Origin: Diaporthe sp. PMI_573
Lineage: Eukaryota; Ascomycota; Sordariomycetes; Diaporthales; Diaporthaceae
Direction: 5' to 3'
NCBI GenBank assembly: GCA_021399435.1
Contig: JAJTUP010000156.1
Location: 1 to 64,000, forward strand
DNA length: 64,000 bases
Shown: positions 19,687 through 32,234 of the stretch, in pieces
Layout: every line of letters begins with the position of its first letter
How positions within the stretch are numbered: position 1 is the stretch's first letter
Translations under genes and position numbers: made by a program
Notes under the pieces: model-generated
Told to the model about the DNA's origin: nothing
The model's database searches: none
The model's input: only the letters and a program-made list of their open reading frames with translations

Positions 19687-21467
19687 GTGATCGCCGATGG
19701 CCAAAGCAGAATTCAGATTGGAAACAACCACACTGAAGTCCACAACTACTACAACGAACAGAGCCGCAATGGATGCCTTTTCGACCTACGATTGACCGAC
19801 CCCCGCGACGACAAGACGCGCATCGAGCAGATAAATGGTAGCCTTCTCAAGGACTCGTACAAGTGGGTTCTAGATCACGAGGACTTTCGGCGATGGCGAA
19901 ACGACAGAGACAGCCGGTTGCTCTGGACCAAAGGCGACGCCGGCAAGGGCAAGACAATGTTGCTGTGCGGGATCATCGACGAACTATCGCAGTCACGGGC
20001 AGAAATAGCCAACGCGAACGAGGGAGATCTGTTCGGTAACGTTGCGGTGAAGATGTCGCGCCGGTTCAAGAAATTATCCCTTTCGCCAACATACCCACGT
20101 CCCGTATCATTTTTCCTCTGTCAAGGGACCGATTCCCGACTTAATAGGGCGGTAGCCGTGTTGCGAGGACTGATGTACGTTTTGCTCTATCAACAACCAT
20201 CGCTCATCTCGCACATCCAAAGCGAATATGACCATGCAGGTCGACGACTCTTCGAAGATATGAACGGATTCTACACCTTGTCCCGGGCTCTGCTTAGCAT
20301 GCTTGGCGATCGTTGCGCCGAGGGTTGCTATATGATTATCGACGCCCTCGACGAATGCGAGCAAGACCTACCACAACTCTTAGACTTTATTGTCCAGAGC
20401 GCATCTGCGTCTGCTTACGTCAAATGGATCGTCTCCAGCCGAAACAGATCCGATATTGAGCAGCTGCTGCATCGCGTTGCTTCAAAAACGAGGCTAAGCC
20501 TTGAGTTGAACGAACACCATGTCACCCAGGATGTCAATACGTACGTCGACTACAAGATCGTGCACCTCATATCGCTGAAAGGTAATAAATCACTGCAAGA
20601 TCAAGTTCGGGATGAGATGCGTCGTAAGGCCGATGGAACCTTCCTCTAGGTGGCTCTCGTCGCACAGGAACTTCAGAAAGTCCAGAGTTGGGACGTCTTA
20701 CTTGTCCTCAAGCAGATGCCGTCGGGCCCTAACGCCACTCTACGAACGAATGATGCGCCACATTCAGCAACTGCAGCCTAAAGATAGCGAGTTCTGCCGC
20801 CTCGTTATTTCGGCGGCAACTGTCGCTTACCGGCCGCTCCGCTTGTGTGAGCTGGGCGCACTATCTGGTTTGCCTCCAAATGTCACCGATGACCTTCGAT
20901 CTGTGGTAGATATGTGTGCCTCGTTTCTCACGATCCGGGATAACCATGTCTATCTCATTCATCAGTCCATCAAAGATTTCCTAAAGGAGTCGATGGCAAT
21001 TTTCCAGCATGGATTTGCCGCCGCACATCATACCATGTTCTTGAAATCGACACAGATCATGTCTGATATGTTGCGACATGATATATACGACTTACACCAT
21101 CTCGGCGCCTTTATCGACGATGTCCGCCAGCCTAAAGCGGACCCATTAGCCCCGGCACGGTACTCGTGTTTCTACTGGGTTGACCACCTTAGAGATGCTA
21201 TATCACATGGAACTTCCAGCCATCGACGACCTCCACGACGACGGTACAGTCTATAAATTCCTCAGCAAGAAGTACCTCTACTGGCTCGAATCGCTGAGTC
21301 CTCTCCGAGGCATGCCTGATGGAGTCTGCAATACTCTCATGAGGAAAATAAACCAAGACAGAATTAGCCTATTACCTAGCCAAATGCCGCTTGAACTCTA
21401 CATACTTAGTCCTACCTCTCGCCAAAGAACGGGCATGCCTTTTCAAATACATTACGCGTCCTTGTGA
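19687..21467 (+). pseudogene. NACHT-domain NLR pseudogene
   Basis: An intact frame from 19687 holds IGNNHTEVHNYYNEQS, Walker A GDAGKGKTML (residues 82-91), Walker B YMIIDALDECE (about 215-225) and FLCQGTD..LRGLMYVLL. This is the NACHT layout of fungal NLRs used in allorecognition and programmed cell death. Breaks: TAG at 20647-20649 where the family has Trp (FL-stop-VALVAQEL, RIP-type), an apparent extra base near 20725-20730 shifting into the frame carrying LTPLYERMMRHIQQL and IHQSIKDFLKES, and another frame change near 21200 before LHDDGTVYKFLSKKYLYWL. No C-terminal repeat domain is seen. The HeLo effector head is not in place upstream on this strand. Confidence 0.82.
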
Positions 21468-21673
21468 ATAAAAATCTTCTTGTGAACCTTCCAGTCAGCC
21501 TTCTGGTGCCCTTTCCCATAGTATCCAACAACTTTACATCGACCACATCTCTTGATTCCTGCCGTATCCGCGTCCTTTCCCACACACGGGACTGATCCAA
21601 ATGCCAAGGAAAGGATTCCAGGCTGTTTTATCATAAAATCCTTTGGATGTTTCATCATCCTGATCCCCCGCAT
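21452..21673 (-). pseudogene. MYND zinc-finger fragment
   Basis: The minus strand reads IKRCGRCKVVGYYGKGHQ then KADWKVHKKI, an MYND finger in which one Cys has become Tyr (VGYYGK) and the last Cys is missing. No other part of a protein is recognisable around it. It overlaps the ragged end of the NLR pseudogene on the other strand, so it is probably a small remnant of a host or repeat-borne gene. Confidence 0.55.
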
Positions 21674-21947
21674 TTTCCACCCTTTCAGAACGTCATTATT
21701 TTTTTATTGTGACGTTGCAGCGCACAGATGGCGTGCCAAATGCGACGCCATGATACCCTACACACCCATTCACCAATTCCAGCCGCACAAAACACCACCA
21801 AAAGGATCTCCCATGCCTTAGCAGGCTCTTGGCCATCAATGCTGTAAAAGCACCTTGTGAAAACCGCCATATCCATCCTCGTTCCTCAAGGCTCTTTTGC
21901 GCAAATCGCGACCGGTTTGCCTCTCCTGTGCAATAACTCGTCTGCTC

Positions 21948-23455
21948 TTATGCAGCCATTGCATAGCACCCTGTCATCGCCCAAACAGTCCAAGAGTCGA
22001 CGTCTGACCTTGTCCTAAGCAGATCCGCGACGTCTTTGGCTACCCGCATATTCCCCTTCTCGGCCATGTAGTCAATTGAACTGCAGATCCACTCCCGCAT
22101 GTGCCTGTCTGTTGAGAGCTGGGCAGAGAGGTAGAGTGGTGCCAGCAGAACCCTGCACTGTAGCTTCTGCATTGGTGAAAAGGGCTCTGTATTCTCCGGC
22201 CTGGCACCTGGAAGGATGAACTGGGGCACCGCGTGGCAAATTTGCCGCGAAATCCGCTTGATGGTTTCGAAAGCACTAGTTTCGGAACCCCGAGGATCGT
22301 CTCTGGTGATTCTGGTCATCTCTAGACGCATTGTCCTCAAAGTGTTCCAAACCTGCGTTGCATAATGGTTCGGATAGACGTCGTACTGTCCATCGAGAAG
22401 CCCTGGCCAACTGCTGATGTTCGCCACGATAGGTACGGGCTTCCAGAACTCCTCCAGTTTTTGCTCCAAGCTTGATAGACTTTGATCAATATCCTTTGCC
22501 TTCTCAAGGGCCTCAGTCCCACCGCCACCTCCGTTGTGATGGACATCGGCTCTCAGGTTCACAATGTCAGATAATATGCCCATGAAGTCCCATTTAGTAT
22601 CCGTATTAAAGGCGTCAAGCTCTCTGCGTAACCACAGTATGGATTCGGGAACGGAGACCTTGGCAGCTCCGCAAGTGATGGTTAGTGTTTTCACCACGTT
22701 CCTGGCAAGTTGACGGGCGATTGGGTTGGAAAAGTTAGCGGTTCCACGCGCTTCGACCAGCGACATTGCTCCTTGGATGTGGCTCATCCATGAAGGCGGT
22801 GTGTGAACTTCGCGGCTTGATAACTTTTCGTATGCGTCAAGCAGCAAGACTGATTGCAGAGTCTCGTCGCTCTCCAGCGCCTTACGGTCTCGTAAAGCTT
22901 TGCCCAGACCCTGAATGGCTGCCACGTACCTCTTATTTGCCAAGCGCATGACTTGCTGGCTCTCGGTTTGGACTGCTGTAAAGGCCAGACCTACTGCGTC
23001 GACACTGCACGCGAGATGTCCATTGGCTGGGGCCTGGGCATACAGGGGCACGAGAGACGTACAGCTGCGCGAAAGCCCAGTGACATACAGTAAGAAGTAG
23101 GTCTCTCGACAGCGTGTACCCATGTTCAAATCTAGGTGGCTTATTGGCATGGACAAAGCAGATGCTGCGGGGGGATTACGCCCCAAGCGGGTCAAGACCT
23201 TGTGCTTGGCTACATGCGTCTCATCGCGGAAGGCCAGGTCTTGAAGACTCCGATATCCGTGGCACGAGATGTTGGCTCTCTGGCACTGACCGCAGCTTTC
23301 AAGCTTCAGGTCGCACTGTAATATCTCCGTCAGCGCACTTCTGGTATGAAGGTGGTCACTGGGATGGTGGGGCCAGAGGGTTAGCCACGTCATACCTGGA
23401 GCTTCCGCTTCCTACATGGGAGACAGTCCTTTGAAGGGCGACCTTTGTTGACCAT
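21948..23455 (-). CDS. Zn2Cys6 fungal transcription factor
   Basis: Two exons on the minus strand, 23455-23396 and 23315-21948, with an 80-bp intron. Splicing creates the full zinc cluster: CLPCRKRKLQ from exon 1 joined to CDLKLESCGQCQRANISC, giving C11, C14, C21, C28, C31 and C38 with the exact C-x2-C-x6-C-x6-C-x2-C-x6-C spacing. The remaining ~430 residues resemble the alpha-helical fungal transcription-factor region. Total 475 residues, nuclear, intact. Starting at the ATG inside the intron (23393) would lose the DNA-binding domain, so the spliced start is preferred. Its position beside a prenyltransferase remnant, reductases and hydrolases suggests a pathway-specific regulator; targets unknown. 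A 26-bp unit matching the 17200 array lies about 125-150 bp upstream. Confidence 0.88.
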
Positions 23456-23580
23456 GGTACTTGGCTGGATTCCTTTCTTGTCGATGTGGCTAGTACCTGG
23501 TAGCGAATAGTATCCAACGAAAGATGCAGGTGGGTGGCCGAAGTGATAAACGGCCCAGATGGAAGGGAAACCACCCTAGG

Positions 23581-23606
23581 TATATCGGAAAGGGAAAGCC
23601 ATCCGG
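23581..23606 (+). promoter_or_regulatory. Single 26-bp unit in the Zn2Cys6 gene promoter
   Basis: TATATCGGAAAGGGAAAGCC followed by ATCCGG, one or two changes from the units at 17200-17303. Position: about 125-150 bp upstream of the regulator's start codon. A regulatory role is inference. Confidence 0.5.
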
Positions 23607-23929
23607 AGCTTGGACCACTCCATTCCTCAGGAAAGTCAAAGCGTTTGTCCCCTGGAATCTTGACTCGACTAGCTTGCGTGGGTCCTCTCCTTAGCGTGGT
23701 TTCCTAGATCAACAACGTCACAGCTCGGGAACGCTAGCCCGATTAGCTTAGTGGGAAAATGCCCATAAATAAATATAAGGTTCAATAGCACACGTGGGAC
23801 TCAATGCACATACGTACTATGTAGCCCATTTTGACTAAATAACCCAGGGCTGGGCAGTTCAAGACGTCAATGTTTAAGTCCGAAACGATACAACGGACTT
23901 CTCCTTCTATCACTTAAGATTGACGCTTC

Positions 23930-24470
23930 TGAATCACCTCTACTAAAGTTTTGCTGATAGCTCTAGCACTTAGAAGATTCTATCTAGTTATAAGATTCCC
24001 AGTCTTACTACTAATAACTACCTTAATGCTAAATAGTTAGTCTGCTATTATTTATTCTTTATTGTAATTTTGCAGCTTATCTTTAAATAAGAAAGACATT
24101 ATATTAGTAAACTAATAGGTATCTTCCTTTATATTAGAAAATCCTATTATTATCTAGTCTTTTATTATATATATTCTATTTAAGAGGTTAATATTGACTG
24201 GAGCTATAGGTCTGTAGTAGACTGCTAAGATAATCTTTTTAAACTTATAGAACTTCTAAATTAATATATATGATATACTATCTATAACATAAGTATTATC
24301 TTTCTATAGTTTCTTATATCTGATTGTATATCTTTAATTAGAGTATAAGAAATATCGAGATTTAAAGAATAAAAAGTATTTTCTAGATATAATCAAGTAA
24401 TATGTTGCCATTAGCATCGGCTATATTAATATACCTTCCTCTATTTAATAGCGCCTGGACCTTATTATTG
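23930..24470. other. AT-rich RIP-degraded island
   Basis: An abrupt AT-rich block inside the balanced region, with stops in every frame. It is probably a decayed repeat insertion between the regulator and the prenyltransferase remnant. No family can be named. Confidence 0.5.
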
Positions 24471-26030
<1,560 letters not shown>

Positions 26031-27769
26031 AGTCTTAGAAATGATAGATAGCTAAAATAAGCTAAAAATAACCGCTGGGGCAAGCTGCCAACTACCCGTT
26101 CGATAACCGACACAGAATGAAAAATGTCCCAACCCTCAGGCACAATTAACATTGATGCCCCACTATGTGATGTTGCATTCGATATCTAAGAAGACCATTA
26201 GACTCGAGCAATTTTGCCTACAGGTCACTCGTGTTAATATAGGTGGCTGTTTCACAGACCTGGATGCCATGAGAGTTGCTCAACCAGCGTACGCGCCTCC
26301 ATCCACACGTGTGCGGCACCGGGTGTCATTTCTGACGTCGTTTGACACATCCGCCACTCTTACATGAAGAATTAACAACGCGACTGTTATTGGCGATATA
26401 CATATGTCTGCGGGTGGGTGAGAGACGCAAGTGGCTTGGGGCATTCTGGGTGTTGCTTTGAAAACTTCAACTCGTGGCTTACCTCAAATTGACTGGCAAA
26501 TGGCCATCCAACTAAACTTGAACACACCACACTTGTATAGTTATTTGCCATTTTTCGTCAACTGCGATACATTCTCGAATATCAGTACCGTCGTGGTAGT
26601 TTCATACCAGCTACTCGACGAACGGGAAAAATCTTCTCTATGGCTATCTGTTCGGCGACATCGTGATGAGTGTGGGGGTTCTGACTTCGCCTCGCCGACT
26701 GGTTGAATAGCTTTTCTATTCCATTCATAATGCTGCATCGCATCTGGCTCGTCACTAAATCCTCCACCTCATTTGGTCCATCGTCATATGTCGCATTTTT
26801 ACGCTCACCCCCAAGCAGGACCAGTCCGCGAGATCAATATCAAATGCAGCCTGTTATATTCACTGCACCTAGCTTTTGTTCTGTGCGATATGTGACCGGC
26901 ATTGTATCAGAGACTCAGCTGAGGCATGGTGTTGATAGAAGGAAGCGTTGTTGCCCAAGCCACTACCCTACACCAGCCTGAGCCCCTCACCTGATAAACC
27001 TGGTCACCCTATATACGCAAGACGCGCATCCCTCTCCCTCTCTTACCATTTTTGTTTCATTCAATTCAAAGCGATCCGGCTGAAGGATCTGCACCCGCGG
27101 CCAACACTTGCCGCGTTTTTCACGCCACAGCTGAGAAGCCAATGGCACGAGAACCGGCTGCGGCCAAAGCCAGTAACCCGCTGACGGGCGGGACGATAAC
27201 CTTTTGGCAGTGTGCCGATGAAATGCTAGATGGCTGGGGCGGATGGAAAGGAGGAAAACGCGCAGGTGGGCACTAGGAGAGCTCAAAGCTGGCTCATAAG
27301 GCTGCGCTAAGGACCCTGGCCTGTCACGTGCGGGACGCCGGACCACAACCACCTACCCTGTAGTATACCAAGCTACCATAGAGCTAGCCTAGCACGTCTC
27401 TTTACTCCTTATGGAGGTCGGCAGGGGGCTCCCTGTGAGACGAAAAATACTAAATAAATAAAGAAATAAATCAGTCCATGGCCTAGAGCCTGGAGAAACA
27501 CGATTTAATCTCAAAATATGGACAACTAGTCTTACTTCGCAACACTATGACAGTTGACAGTTTCTTATCAATGAATGATGAGTAACATATTTTTACTCAA
27601 ATTGCGTCGAATAAATATGACAAGATTTAGATCTCAAAAATCTGTTGCAAGAAGAAATGTGTGAAAAAGTCTCATCTGGTTTTAGTATTAAAGTTCACAA
27701 CATCAATAAAACCAATCCTCAAAATATCACAATTAATTCCATTAACACTCCTTCTAATTCGCTATCTAA
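26031..27769. other. Long intergenic region, no gene supported
   Basis: Balanced to slightly AT-rich DNA with only short unconvincing frames. It holds AAAGCGATCCGG at 27068-27079, identical to part of the 17200 minisatellite unit. The last ~300 bp are AT-rich and probably include the 3' end and terminator of the minus-strand esterase. Confidence 0.45.
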
Positions 27770-28894
27770 TTAGACCTGCTTCGTTGAAACTTGAGCCAGG
27801 AAGTCCCCCGCCTTAATAGCACACAACCTTGCTTCCTCCTCAAAACCAACCCGCTGACCCATCATAATAATGTCATGAGGGGAGTCGTTTGCGATGTACA
27901 AGTCGATCCCTGTACTGGCGTCCCTCATAGTCCTAACAAACTCCATAATATCGTCATAAAACACCTCGTTCTTAGAGACTTGAACCCAGACTGGCGCCTC
28001 GATTTTGAACGGACTCCGGATAGGAGAAATATATGGATTTTCTGCCGAAATACTTCCAAGTTCGGTCAGTGCTTCTGCACCCCAATTGACAAAGGAGCTG
28101 TGGAGATAGTCCGTGACATAATTAGGGTGGTCTTCGATGTTCGCAGCAACGTCAACCCATGGGGACCAAAGCAGGACGGAGTTGGGCCATGGAAGCCGCG
28201 TGTGCGATCCATTTTCGGCAATGTAGCGCAGTAAGGCGATCACCAAGTTTCCACCAGCTGAGTCACCACTGAGAACTATCCTCGAGGAGGGGATGCCCAT
28301 ATAGTTGAGAAGGTACGAGTATGCCGAGATGCAGTCTTGAAGAGCGGCGGGGAATCGTCCGCCAGGGTTGTTCGACAAGCGATATTGAGGCATGAAGACG
28401 TTGGTACATCGCGTGTTCTCTAGGACATTACGAGCGATGAAGCCGCTGTCGGCGTCTCGACCTTCGCACATGATGAAAGCGCCACCGTGGAAGTGCAGGG
28501 CGACAAGCATATCTTCATCTGGTTTTTGCTGATTCTGTCGCACTGAAAATGGAGTCCAGGTTCCTCCAATTTGGACTGGCTTGATGTCGTTGTCATCCGC
28601 AATGCCTATGATTTGGTCACCTTCTGCCGGAGGAATTAAGTCGAACCGATCCCCCTCCGATCCGGGCTCAAGTGAGAGGGGAGCTGATGGGCGTACTGCG
28701 CACAAATGACGGAGAAACCCTTCCTTGACAAAGAGAACCGCGGAAGATTTTGAGAAGGACCATGCTGGATGTGGCCGAAGTCCACGAAACAAACCTGCTG
28801 CCGCGATACGAGAAACCAGTAAAATCGCCTGTACTGGCACAACAAAGATGATGTAGATGAATGTGAACGGCTGCCTTGTCCAGTATCTCGACAT
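27770..28894 (-). CDS. HSL-family alpha/beta hydrolase (esterase/lipase)
   Basis: Intact, intronless, 374 residues. A hydrophobic N-terminal segment (about residues 9-34) suggests a membrane anchor or signal anchor. Catalytic features of the hormone-sensitive-lipase group: HGGAF oxyanion motif (136-140), nucleophile elbow GDSAGGN with Ser212, an acid near Glu310/Asp314 (KNEVFYDD) and His340 (SPHDIIMM). Likely activity is hydrolysis of short-chain or acyl esters, possibly deacetylation of a metabolite; substrate not known. It is transcribed away from the SDR at 29665, leaving a shared upstream region of about 770 bp. Confidence 0.88.
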   Translation of the reverse strand: MSRYWTRQPFTFIYIIFVVPVQAILLVSRIAAAGLFRGLRPHPAWSFSKSSAVLFVKEGFLRHLCAVRPSAPLSLEPGSEGDRFDLIPPAEGDQIIGIADDNDIKPVQIGGTWTPFSVRQNQQKPDEDMLVALHFHGGAFIMCEGRDADSGFIARNVLENTRCTNVFMPQYRLSNNPGGRFPAALQDCISAYSYLLNYMGIPSSRIVLSGDSAGGNLVIALLRYIAENGSHTRLPWPNSVLLWSPWVDVAANIEDHPNYVTDYLHSSFVNWGAEALTELGSISAENPYISPIRSPFKIEAPVWVQVSKNEVFYDDIMEFVRTMRDASTGIDLYIANDSPHDIIMMGQRVGFEEEARLCAIKAGDFLAQVSTKQV

Positions 28895-29664
28895 TTTGTC
28901 ATGATACTCGAAACCTCGAGCGACTGGTTCGTAACGATGGTGTGGCAGTACCTGAAATTGGGGATTGAGAGCTGGGTGATGATGGTAAGGGCTTTTGAGG
29001 TAGCGAAAATCACTTCAATTTATGAAATTCGGCAAAGAAGATCACTTTTAACATCAATGCCTGGTCACTTAAGCCATTCTTCCAGAGATTAGAAATCATC
29101 TCCACAGTGAGAGCTTTCACTCAGTTGTGAGGTTCCATGACAAATCGTGTGCCTGTAATCGCACCTCCGCGGCGCACATTTCGGCATTCTGAACGTCCCG
29201 AAGGCCGAAGTTCTCTCTCCTCATGGAGGACTGGCAGGGCCGATATGAGGAGCATAGCCATGACGCTAAAGTCGTCCGCGGACTAGCAAATATGTTAGGT
29301 ATTAGGCTTGCCAAATTACGGTTCGCCTTACAAACCACCATTTTCCAAACATTGAATGAATCCCGGAACCAGCCGCATTGACCGCTGTTTCATACTACAG
29401 TACTACGTGGACCCTGTGGTCGACTCCATCTTCCCTGCCCTTGTCGTCATGTTGTAAATGGGGCTCTGAGCGTCAACCCCACTTGAAAATGATACGTCAG
29501 GTATGGTCATGAGTCGGGTCAAGCGGTATCTGAAGATGCCTCTAAAAGGTGTACATGTCGCGAAGCTGGGCTAACTTTTATATACAGTGCACATGATGTT
29601 GTCGTTCTCTAAATACAAACTTCTCAATCTCTCCTGACAACGATCGCCTCGTTGCAAAAAAACC
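28895..29664. promoter_or_regulatory. Divergent promoter region, esterase and SDR
   Basis: Non-coding interval between two divergent genes. A TATA-type sequence TTTATATA lies at 29577-29584, about 80 bp before the SDR start codon, followed by a pyrimidine-rich leader (29610-29640). Confidence 0.5.
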
Positions 29665-30411
29665 ATGGCCTCACCAAAAGTCGTCGTTCTCGTCACCGGC
29701 GCCAACCAGGGCATTGGCTACTGCATCGCGCAGCAGCTTGCGAGCTCTGGCAAATACAAAGTCCTTGTCGGAGCGCGCTCCTCGTCAAAGGCTCAGGCCG
29801 CGGTCCAGGCGCTGCAGGCGGAGGGAATTGACGAAACGACCTTGATGCCAATTCCCCTTGACGTGACCGATGACAGTTCCATCGCAGCGGCCGTCCAGAA
29901 GGTGTCGAACCAGGCTGGCCATGTGGACATCTTGATCAACAACGCAGGGCTTGGAACGTCGGCTGCAGCCACCACCCGAGAACAATACCGCGAGATCTTC
30001 GAGGTCAACGTCTTCGGAGTAGCAGCGGTGATAGATGCGTTTTTACCACTGCTAAAGGCGTCACCTTATTCGGATCGCCGCATCGTGAACGTCACATCCG
30101 GCGTCGGGCTGACCACGATGGCGAATGAGGAGGGCTTCGAGTACAACGCCAAATCTTATTACGTTCCTGATTACCGCAGCAGCAAGGCCGCAGTTAACAT
30201 GATAACGGTTGCCCAGTCTGTCAAGTTCGCCGAGTACAATATCGCCGTCGTCGCGGCGGCCCCTGGCATGTGCCGCACTCGATTCACTGGTGGTTACGGC
30301 ATGAAAGATGCAAGCGAGGGTGCCAAGGCTATTGTGCGAGCCGCAACAGAAGGAGACCCCAAAAATCTGACTGGCACTTTCGTTGCTGATGAGCCACATA
30401 CGGGTTGGTAA
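29665..30411 (+). CDS. Short-chain dehydrogenase/reductase (classical SDR)
   Basis: Intact, intronless, 248 residues, the standard classical-SDR length. Cofactor motif TGANQGIG (11-18), an Arg in VGARSSSK (36-43) that favours NADP(H), NNAG (92-95), catalytic Ser145 (VTSG), Tyr170 and Lys174 (DYRSSKAA). It catalyses reversible oxidation or reduction of an alcohol/carbonyl; substrate unknown. Likely cytosolic. The surrounding reductases and prenyltransferase remnant suggest a tailoring enzyme. It has its own TATA-like promoter at 29577-29584. The start ATG has a good context (AAAACCATGG). Confidence 0.92.
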   Translation: MASPKVVVLVTGANQGIGYCIAQQLASSGKYKVLVGARSSSKAQAAVQALQAEGIDETTLMPIPLDVTDDSSIAAAVQKVSNQAGHVDILINNAGLGTSAAATTREQYREIFEVNVFGVAAVIDAFLPLLKASPYSDRRIVNVTSGVGLTTMANEEGFEYNAKSYYVPDYRSSKAAVNMITVAQSVKFAEYNIAVVAAAPGMCRTRFTGGYGMKDASEGAKAIVRAATEGDPKNLTGTFVADEPHTGW

Positions 30412-31484
30412 AGCAGTTATGGAAGTGATTGGGGGGGGGGGTGATGTTAGCATGTGGCACTCAACGTCATAAAGACTCTTTAGAAGGCTCTGGAGATGAT
30501 GCTTGGAACTGAAAAAGCTTGATGAGCACCCCTCCTTACAGTTCTGGACTGAAACTGAGGGAAGTTTGGTGCCCCGTATGTACTCACTCGTTGTCGACCC
30601 GCCCGGTGGAACAGACCTTGGAAAAGGGAGCCGCGGGGGGCTGGTGGCGCAGTAGCCTTCATTCAGCTAGAAGAGCCAGCCACAATCTAAAGCAAAAGTG
30701 GTAACATTTGGCTGCAAAGGCGCCAGAATATGTCACAATGTTAAAGGATGTTTTTCCAACTGCAAAGACGAAGAGATTGATTCGTTTGACAATTTTACCT
30801 GCTTCGGCTAATGGACTCCACCCTCTCCAGGGCTAGCTGAAAGGTTAAACTGGTTACGAGAGTGGTCCGGATGGGTTACCACAAGTAGCTAGTCACATAA
30901 GCCTATTTCAACTTCTCCACAAAGGCATGAAGATGCAAGTCACAAGAGCTATTTCGACCAGTGGACATGATCATCCCATACTCACTACTAGCCTCACAGC
31001 ATCGTGATTGGCATGACGCCACAGTAAGATGTAACATGCAAGTAACAAGCCTTATTGTACTCCTGCATCAGGCGGTGTTAATGAGCACATTGTGCAGGAA
31101 CTTTTGACAACTTCTTAGCTTGGAGGAAAAATGCCAGCAGCATTGTTCTCGGCAACTTCGCTTCCGGACTGTTCAGGGGTCCTCCTGCGTCCAAATACAA
31201 CGTACGTTTCAAGGGAGACGAAAGGGCACAGCAACGCCAGCCGAAGGATGCCTGGAATGAGTAAGTTATCTCTGACAGGAGGTCGGAACACGAGAGGCTA
31301 GGTACCTTTGTTAATACCGAGGCACAGAGATATAAAGCAACCCAGAGGGTGTAGCATTCATGTCCGATACCAATCAAGTAAGTCACCAAGCCATTTTTAA
31401 ACTCACCGCTCATCTGTAAGACGCCCTTTCGCCACCGTAGATTGTCACCTTGCTGACATATGCAGCTGCAACGAGGATACCAAC
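30412..31484. other. Intergenic region between SDR and EthD gene
   Basis: No convincing gene. A G10 run lies just downstream of the SDR (30432-30441). A 111-codon minus-strand frame at 31078-31413 has no recognised motif and is not called. Confidence 0.45.
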
Positions 31485-31816
31485 ATGTCCGCTACCTTGA
31501 CCTTCCTATACCCAAACGATGCCGACGCTACGCACGACCTCGAATACTACAAGAATTTCCATATGCCTCTGATGCAGAAGCACTGACCAAGTATGGCCTC
31601 AAGAGGTGGACTCTTTCTGAGCTGCTGCCGAATGCAGACGGGTCACCACTCCCATACGTATTCTATGGAGTGATTGAGCTGGAAAGCGCCGAGCAATTGC
31701 AAGCTGCATTTTTGGACGCCGCTGGAGACGAGATGGCGAATGATGTGAAGAACTACACTAGTGTCAAGCCTGTTATGCTTGTAGGAAAGATTGTACGCGA
31801 TGTCCAGGTCTGGTAG
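31485..31816 (+). pseudogene. EthD-domain small protein, single-base frameshift
   Basis: From the ATG at 31485 the frame reads LTFLYPNDADATHDLEYY, then KNFHMPLMQKH and hits TGA at about 31584. One frame over it continues LTKYGLKRWTLSELLPN and ends VKPVMLVGKIVRD..W at 31816. The EthD family has HMPL..KHW..YGL in this place, so one base (a G of the Trp codon) has been lost; restoring it would give about 110 residues, the normal family length. EthD-like proteins are small dimeric ferredoxin-like-fold proteins that occur in aromatic polyketide and degradation pathways. The break could be a true mutation or a sequence error; no other damage is seen. Confidence 0.8.
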
Positions 31817-32234
31817 ACAGAGTATGCCGATTAGAATAGGCCTCTCATAGGGCGCTGTCACCTTGAAGGAACAGCGCGATTGGTGAAAAGGGTGGTGTTT
31901 GGGATGTTACCATGCTCCAATAGTGAAAACATCAGTTGTTCGAGTGCCAAAGCGGGGGTGACAAAGGCCTCAAATTGAAAGCTCACGTTGTGTTCTATAC
32001 CTGCGTCACATCAGCTGTCAAAGGATAATGAGGGGCCCGATTATGACCAAAATGGATTAGACAATGGAGCTGGTAGGAAGCTAGCCTTGATTACCAACAC
32101 CAGTACATGAGAGCTGAGTGAAATTCAGAAAGAAGTACACCTTTCCTAGGATAGCTAGATTGCTTGACCATGCTCCTTGCTCCTCACTCTTTCTGCCACG
32201 TCATTCGGTACACACTACTCAGGCGAGAACCAAT
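31817..32234. other. Intergenic region between convergent genes
   Basis: No coding frame. It lies between the 3' ends of the EthD gene (plus) and the Gre2/DFR-like gene (minus), so it should contain both terminators. Confidence 0.45.

Noticed and set aside
26152..26367. Frame with VNIGGCFTDLDAM, resembling the hydantoinase/oxoprolinase N-terminus (GGTFTD)
   Set aside because: A single short motif; no other part of that large family is visible nearby, so probably chance.
29117..29341. 74-codon minus-strand frame in the esterase/SDR interval
   Set aside because: No motif and no homology recognised; lies in a divergent promoter region.
31078..31413. 111-codon minus-strand frame before the EthD gene
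   Set aside because: Irregular composition, no known domain, no splice support.
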